Shown here in pieces: positions 60,457 through 64,000 of a stretch of DNA of 64,000 nucleotides (position 1 is its first letter; each line of letters opens with the position of its first letter). The notes under the pieces are model-generated. The model did no database searches. It was not told the DNA's origin and saw only the letters and a program-made list of their open reading frames with translations. Origin of the DNA: Chloroflexota bacterium (GTDB lineage: Bacteria > Chloroflexota > Anaerolineae > UBA1429); the NCBI GenBank assembly GCA_019873625.1, contig JAIOAW010000013.1, forward strand, positions 1-64,000, given 5' to 3'. Made by a program: the position numbers and the translations under genes.

Positions 60457-61434
60457 ATGCCCAAAGGAGTTGTCGAAGGACCTGCCCAACGGATCGAGAC
60501 AGGCCCCACGCAACTGCGAGACCATATCCGCGAACTGGAGATCGAAGTGGCGGCCCTGCGCCGCGGCCAGGGAGATTTTCTGCGCATTTTGCGCCTGCGC
60601 GATATGGTGGAGGACGAACTGCGCGCCCTGAGCGCGGCGGGCATTGACGTGCGCCCCGAACGCACACGGGTGGAATCGGTGGATAATATGCTCTCGAACA
60701 AGGCGAGCATTGCAGCGCGCCACCTCGTGGCGCTCTCTCCCGCCGCGGAGGCGCGGCGCCAAGAGCGGCCACCCCAGGAGCGCTGGTGGTGGTACCTCGA
60801 TTCCATCTGGGCCGAACGGCTGCGCAAACGCCTCATCCGCTTCAGCCTCATCTTTATCGCGCTGGTGGTGCTCGTGGTGGGAGTGGATTACGCGATGAAG
60901 CGCTTCTCCCGCCTCAGCCCGGCGGAGCGGTTGGCCAACCAGCATATCGCCTCAGGCGAGCAGTTGCTCTACCTCGGCGATTATGAAAAGGCCATCCCCG
61001 AGTTCGAACAGGCCGTGGCGATTTTGCCGAACCGCTTCGACCTCTACATCTCGCTCGGCATTCTATACGAAGAGACGGGCCGCCAAGCCGAAGGGCAAGC
61101 CGCTTTGGAACGCGCTCAACAACTCGCGCCCGATCGGGGAACGTACCTGATCGCCTATGCACGCATCTTGAGCGCCGTGAACCGGCTGGACGAGGCCCTA
61201 GCCGCAGCGGACGAGGCCATCTCCCTCAAGCCCAATTCCGCCGAGGCCTATCTCATCCGTGCGGGCGTCTATGAGGCGCAGAACGAGGTGGAAAAGGCCC
61301 TTGCCGACCTCGAAAAGGCTTCGGATTTGGCGCGCGCCCAGAATCAGAACGCGCTCTACGTCTTGGCGCGCACCCGTATGGGCATGCTGATGCAAAGAGG
61401 CCCCGACCTTGGCTTCCCTGGGGCGGGGCAATAG
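60457..61434 (+). CDS. TPR-repeat membrane protein
   Basis: 325 residues, with GGGGAGG before the ATG. The N-terminal 100 residues are charged and helical (coiled coil likely). One TM helix lies at about 130-147 (LIFIALVVLVVGVDYAM). The C-terminal 170 residues hold about four TPR units (EQLLYLGDYEKAIPEFEQAV; ILYEETGRQAEGQAALERAQ; ARILSAVNRLDEALAAADEA; AGVYEAQNEVEKALADLEKA). It probably scaffolds protein contacts outside the membrane; partners unknown. Confidence 0.82.
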   Translation: MPKGVVEGPAQRIETGPTQLRDHIRELEIEVAALRRGQGDFLRILRLRDMVEDELRALSAAGIDVRPERTRVESVDNMLSNKASIAARHLVALSPAAEARRQERPPQERWWWYLDSIWAERLRKRLIRFSLIFIALVVLVVGVDYAMKRFSRLSPAERLANQHIASGEQLLYLGDYEKAIPEFEQAVAILPNRFDLYISLGILYEETGRQAEGQAALERAQQLAPDRGTYLIAYARILSAVNRLDEALAAADEAISLKPNSAEAYLIRAGVYEAQNEVEKALADLEKASDLARAQNQNALYVLARTRMGMLMQRGPDLGFPGAGQ

Positions 61435-61453
61435 CCCTTCCGGGGGCAAGAGG

Positions 61454-61858
61454 CTAGCCCTTTTTGAGCGCCTCCACCGCCCGCTCGATGCGATCTACCT
61501 TCAGGATGATATGTGCCTCGTTGGAAGAGGGCACGCCATAGGCGTAACTGTATTCGATGTTCACGTGGGCGTTGGCGAGCGGCTTGAGCACCTGCTCGAC
61601 AAAGGCCCCCGGCTCGTTGGGGATGACCACCTCGATCACATTCGTGATGGAGCAGGTTAGCCCCGCATCGCGGATGACCTCCAGCGCCCGCTTGGGCCGA
61701 TCGACCAAGAGATGCACGATGCCGAAATCCGAGGCATCTACGATATTGTGCGCGATGAGGTTGATGTTCGCCTCGGCGAGCACGTTGAGGAGGTACAGCA
61801 ACCGCCCAGGGCGGTTCTCCAAAAAGGCCGAGACCTGCTGCAACTGTTTGATATCCAT
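61454..61858 (-). CDS. Tandem ACT-domain protein
   Basis: 134 residues with two ACT domains (about 8-65, QVSAFLENRPGRLLYLLNVL; and about 72-134, VIEVVIPNEPGAFVEQVLKP), the amino-acid-binding module. No enzyme domain is present. Such proteins often follow phenylacetate-CoA ligase genes, as here (38 nt gap), and may sense aromatic or branched amino acids. GGAGGAG lies before the ATG. Confidence 0.87.
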   Translation of the reverse strand: MDIKQLQQVSAFLENRPGRLLYLLNVLAEANINLIAHNIVDASDFGIVHLLVDRPKRALEVIRDAGLTCSITNVIEVVIPNEPGAFVEQVLKPLANAHVNIEYSYAYGVPSSNEAHIILKVDRIERAVEALKKG

Positions 61859-61896
61859 ATCTCCTCCTCTGGGTGTCGGCGCGCCTCAGACGCACA

Positions 61897-63231
61897 TCAC
61901 TCGGGCGAGGCAGGGCGCTCGCCGGTTCCATAGACGTCGCGCTTGTCAATGACCCGCTTGGCCTTGCCCATACTCCGCTCGATGGAGTGCGGCTCCACGA
62001 GTTTGACCCGCGCGTGGATGCCAAGCGTCTCGCGGATTTCGGTCTCGATTTGGCTCTGCAACCCCCGCAGGTGGCCGATGTCATCGGCAAAGATCGCTTC
62101 CGAAACCTCCACCCAGACCTCCAGATCGTCCATCGCGCCGTGCGTGCGATCTACGAGGATCACATAGTGTGGCTGGACGCCCTCTACCTGCAAGAGGACG
62201 CTCTCGATTTGCGAGGGGAAGACGTTCACCCCGCGCACGATGAGCATATCGTCCGTGCGGCCGGAGACCTTTTCCATCCGCGCCAAGGTGCGGCCGCACG
62301 GGCACGGCTCGGGGTTGAGCCGGGTGATATCCCCCGTGCGGTAGCGCAAGAGGGGCAGGGCCTCTTTGGTAAGGGGCGTGATGACGAGTTCGCCCTTTTC
62401 CCCGTAGGGGAGGGGTTCCTCCGTTTGCGGGTCAATGATCTCGACGAGAAAGTGATCCTCATTGATGTGCAGGCCAGAGTGGTAAGCGCACTCGCCGGAG
62501 ACGCCCGGCCCGATGATCTCGCTCAGGCCGTACGTGTCGTAAGGGTCAATCCCCAGGCGGGTTTGGATTTCGCGGCGCATACTCTCCGTCCACGGTTCGG
62601 CGCCATGGATGCCGATGCGCAGTTTCGTCTGGCGCAAATCCACGCCCATCTCCTCGGCCTGCTCGGCGATATAAATGGCATAAGAGGGCGTGCAGACAAA
62701 GACGGTTACGTCGAAATCTTGGATGAGCATAATCTGCCGCTTGGTGTTCCCCGCCGAGACGGGCACCACGGTCGCACCTAGGTGCTCCGCGCCATAGTGC
62801 CACCCCAACCCGCCGGTAAACAGGCCGTAGCCCATTGAAATCTGCACCGTGTCCTCATCCGTCACGCCGGCGGCGGCCAGGTTGCGGGCGCAGACCTCTT
62901 TCCAGACCTCCATATCGCCCCGCGTATAGGCCACTACGGTGGGCTTGCCGGTGGTGCCGCTCGAGGCATGGATGCGCACGATCTCTTGGCGCGGCACGGC
63001 CAAAAGGCCGAAAGGATAATTATCGCGAAAATCGGCCTTGCGCGTGAAGGGGAGCAAGCGCAAATCGGCCAGAGATTTGATGTGCTCGGGGCGCAGGCCC
63101 CTGTCTCGGAACCTCTGCCGATAGAGCGGCACGCCCTCATAGGCCCGCCGCACTTGCCGCACCAAAAGTTCGCCCTGCAGGGCCTCGAGTTCGGAACGGG
63201 GCATCGTTTCACGTTCGCGGTTCCAGATCAT
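61897..63231 (-). CDS. paaK: Phenylacetate-CoA ligase
   Basis: 444 residues, normal length. It is an AMP-forming ligase making phenylacetyl-CoA (or another aryl-CoA) from the acid, ATP and CoA. Motifs: P-loop [50 protein letters not shown] and C-terminal [16 protein letters not shown]. Between a LivF-type ABC ATPase and an ACT protein, it fits a unit for aromatic or branched-chain amino-acid breakdown via aryl-pyruvates; this is inference. RBS GAGGAGAG. Confidence 0.93.
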   Translation of the reverse strand: MIWNRERETMPRSELEALQGELLVRQVRRAYEGVPLYRQRFRDRGLRPEHIKSLADLRLLPFTRKADFRDNYPFGLLAVPRQEIVRIHASSGTTGKPTVVAYTRGDMEVWKEVCARNLAAAGVTDEDTVQISMGYGLFTGGLGWHYGAEHLGATVVPVSAGNTKRQIMLIQDFDVTVFVCTPSYAIYIAEQAEEMGVDLRQTKLRIGIHGAEPWTESMRREIQTRLGIDPYDTYGLSEIIGPGVSGECAYHSGLHINEDHFLVEIIDPQTEEPLPYGEKGELVITPLTKEALPLLRYRTGDITRLNPEPCPCGRTLARMEKVSGRTDDMLIVRGVNVFPSQIESVLLQVEGVQPHYVILVDRTHGAMDDLEVWVEVSEAIFADDIGHLRGLQSQIETEIRETLGIHARVKLVEPHSIERSMGKAKRVIDKRDVYGTGERPASPE

Positions 63232-63276
63232 CGCTCTCTCCTCTAAGGTAACTGTAGCGTAGAGTCAAGCGCCCTG

Positions 63277-64000
63277 TCAACTTACGCCCCCAAGGTAGGC
63301 ACTGCGAATCTGCGGCGAGGCCAAAATCTCCTGCGGCGTGCCCTCCGCCACGATGCGCCCCGTCTCCATAATGTAGGCGCGTTGGGCGATGCGCAACGCA
63401 GCGTAGGCGTCTTGCTCGACGAGGAGGATCGTCACGCCCTGCGCCTGGAGTTGGCGAAGGGTTTGCAGAATCTCACGCACCAGGTTCGGGGCCAGGCCGA
63501 TAGAGGGTTCATCCAGCAAGAGGAGTTGCGGCTCGGCCATCAGGGCGCGGCCAATGGCCAACATCTGCTGCTCGCCGCCGCTCAGGCTCCCCGCCATTTG
63601 GCGTTGGCGCTCTTCCAACTGGGGAAAGAGGTCAAACACCCGCCGCAAGCGGGCCTGCACCTCCGGCCGGCGGGCCAGCCAACCCATAGGCGCAAGGAGG
63701 TGGCGCAGGCTCCTGCGGTGGTGAAGATACCCGCCCAGAAGGAGGTTATCCAGCACGGTCATCGAGCCGAGCAACTGCCGCCCCTCGGGGATGAGCGAGA
63801 TGCCCCTCTGCGCCACGCGCGAGGGGGGCAGCCCATCCAGCCGGGCGCCGTTCCAAAGGATGGTCCCCTCGATGGGAGGATGGAGGCCGGCGATGGCCCG
63901 CAGGAGGCTGCTCTTGCCCGCGCCGTTTGGCCCCAAAACGGCCACGATTTCTTCGGGCGCTACAGCCAAAGAGACCTCTCGCACGGCGCGGACGCGCCCG
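63277..64000 (-). CDS. livF: Branched-chain amino acid ABC transporter ATP-binding protein, LivF-type (5' end outside window)
   Basis: The visible 240 residues include Walker A (GPNGAGKSS), signature LSGGEQQM, Walker B LLLLDEPSIGLAP and H-loop LVEQDAY, with the SLIPEGRQLLGSMTVLDNL segment typical of LivF. The track GTG at 63984 is internal: RVRAVREVSL upstream is in frame and matches family N-termini, so about 15-20 residues are cut off by the window edge. It ends 46 nt before paaK. LivF works with LivG, LivH, LivM and a binding protein, presumably encoded beyond the edge. Confidence 0.92.
   Translation of the reverse strand, partial: GRVRAVREVSLAVAPEEIVAVLGPNGAGKSSLLRAIAGLHPPIEGTILWNGARLDGLPPSRVAQRGISLIPEGRQLLGSMTVLDNLLLGGYLHHRRSLRHLLAPMGWLARRPEVQARLRRVFDLFPQLEERQRQMAGSLSGGEQQMLAIGRALMAEPQLLLLDEPSIGLAPNLVREILQTLRQLQAQGVTILLVEQDAYAALRIAQRAYIMETGRIVAEGTPQEILASPQIRSAYLGGVS

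Overview
The window looks like a chromosomal segment of a Chloroflexota bacterium, probably Anaerolineae-like; this is inference. The reasons are high GC, a Gram-positive-type LexA box (GAAC-N4-GTTC), an ABC binding protein with the Glu/Val/Lys-rich linker after its lipobox typical of that phylum, Pro/Thr-rich extracytoplasmic linkers, and many MR/MLE dehydratases, Gfo/Idh/MocA oxidoreductases and glycosidases. I see no prophage, IS transposase, CRISPR array or replication origin.

Layout. 1-4.3 kb: a Gld-like ABC exporter operon (ATPase, fused permease/GldG, DUF4340), then tRNA-Glu. 4.5-7.7 kb: a zinc-ribbon protein, a sulfatase-fold enzyme lacking its nucleophile, and an enolase-superfamily dehydratase. 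7.9-9.7 kb: autoregulated lexA and a YegS-type lipid kinase. 9.8-14 kb: a MacAB-like efflux operon with a YIP1 protein. 14-15.5 kb: a cysteine desulfurase with a DUF3343 Se/S carrier. 15.5-20 kb: a second dehydratase, a hybrid histidine kinase and a convergent response-regulator protein. 20.3-25.5 kb: a sugar ABC importer operon with an oxidoreductase and a sugar isomerase.

25.6-39.5 kb: a three-gene minus-strand defence operon. It encodes a SNF2 helicase, an adenine-N6 methyltransferase and a DUF1998-type helicase ending in a nuclease-like domain. The order matches DISARM class 1 drmD-drmMI-drmA, but drmB and drmC are absent. The methyltransferase gene is interrupted in frame by six arrays (about 28 units) of a 57-bp palindromic repeat. 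One pair of arrays encloses a complete DUF559/Vsr-like endonuclease domain. This is the most unusual object in the window.

39.7-46 kb: housekeeping genes (RRM protein, L25, GlyA, ECF sigma/anti-sigma pair, tRNA-Leu, class II aldolase). 46-59.4 kb: carbohydrate catabolism (CE7 esterase, DUF2723 glycosyltransferase, DUF4038 glycosidase, GH5 enzyme, oxidoreductases, HpaI-type aldolase, a third dehydratase), mixed with ChrA and a fused fossil of two broken genes. 59.4-64 kb: a lipoprotein, a heavy-metal-binding protein, a TPR protein, and an ACT/PaaK/LivF group cut by the window end.

Together the sugar genes suggest a heterotroph that takes up plant-derived oligosaccharides and processes oxidised or deoxy sugars through acid-sugar dehydratases and an aldolase. 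The binding-protein, permease, oxidoreductase and isomerase genes form one transcription unit. The GH5 operon and the third dehydratase diverge from a shared palindromic control site.
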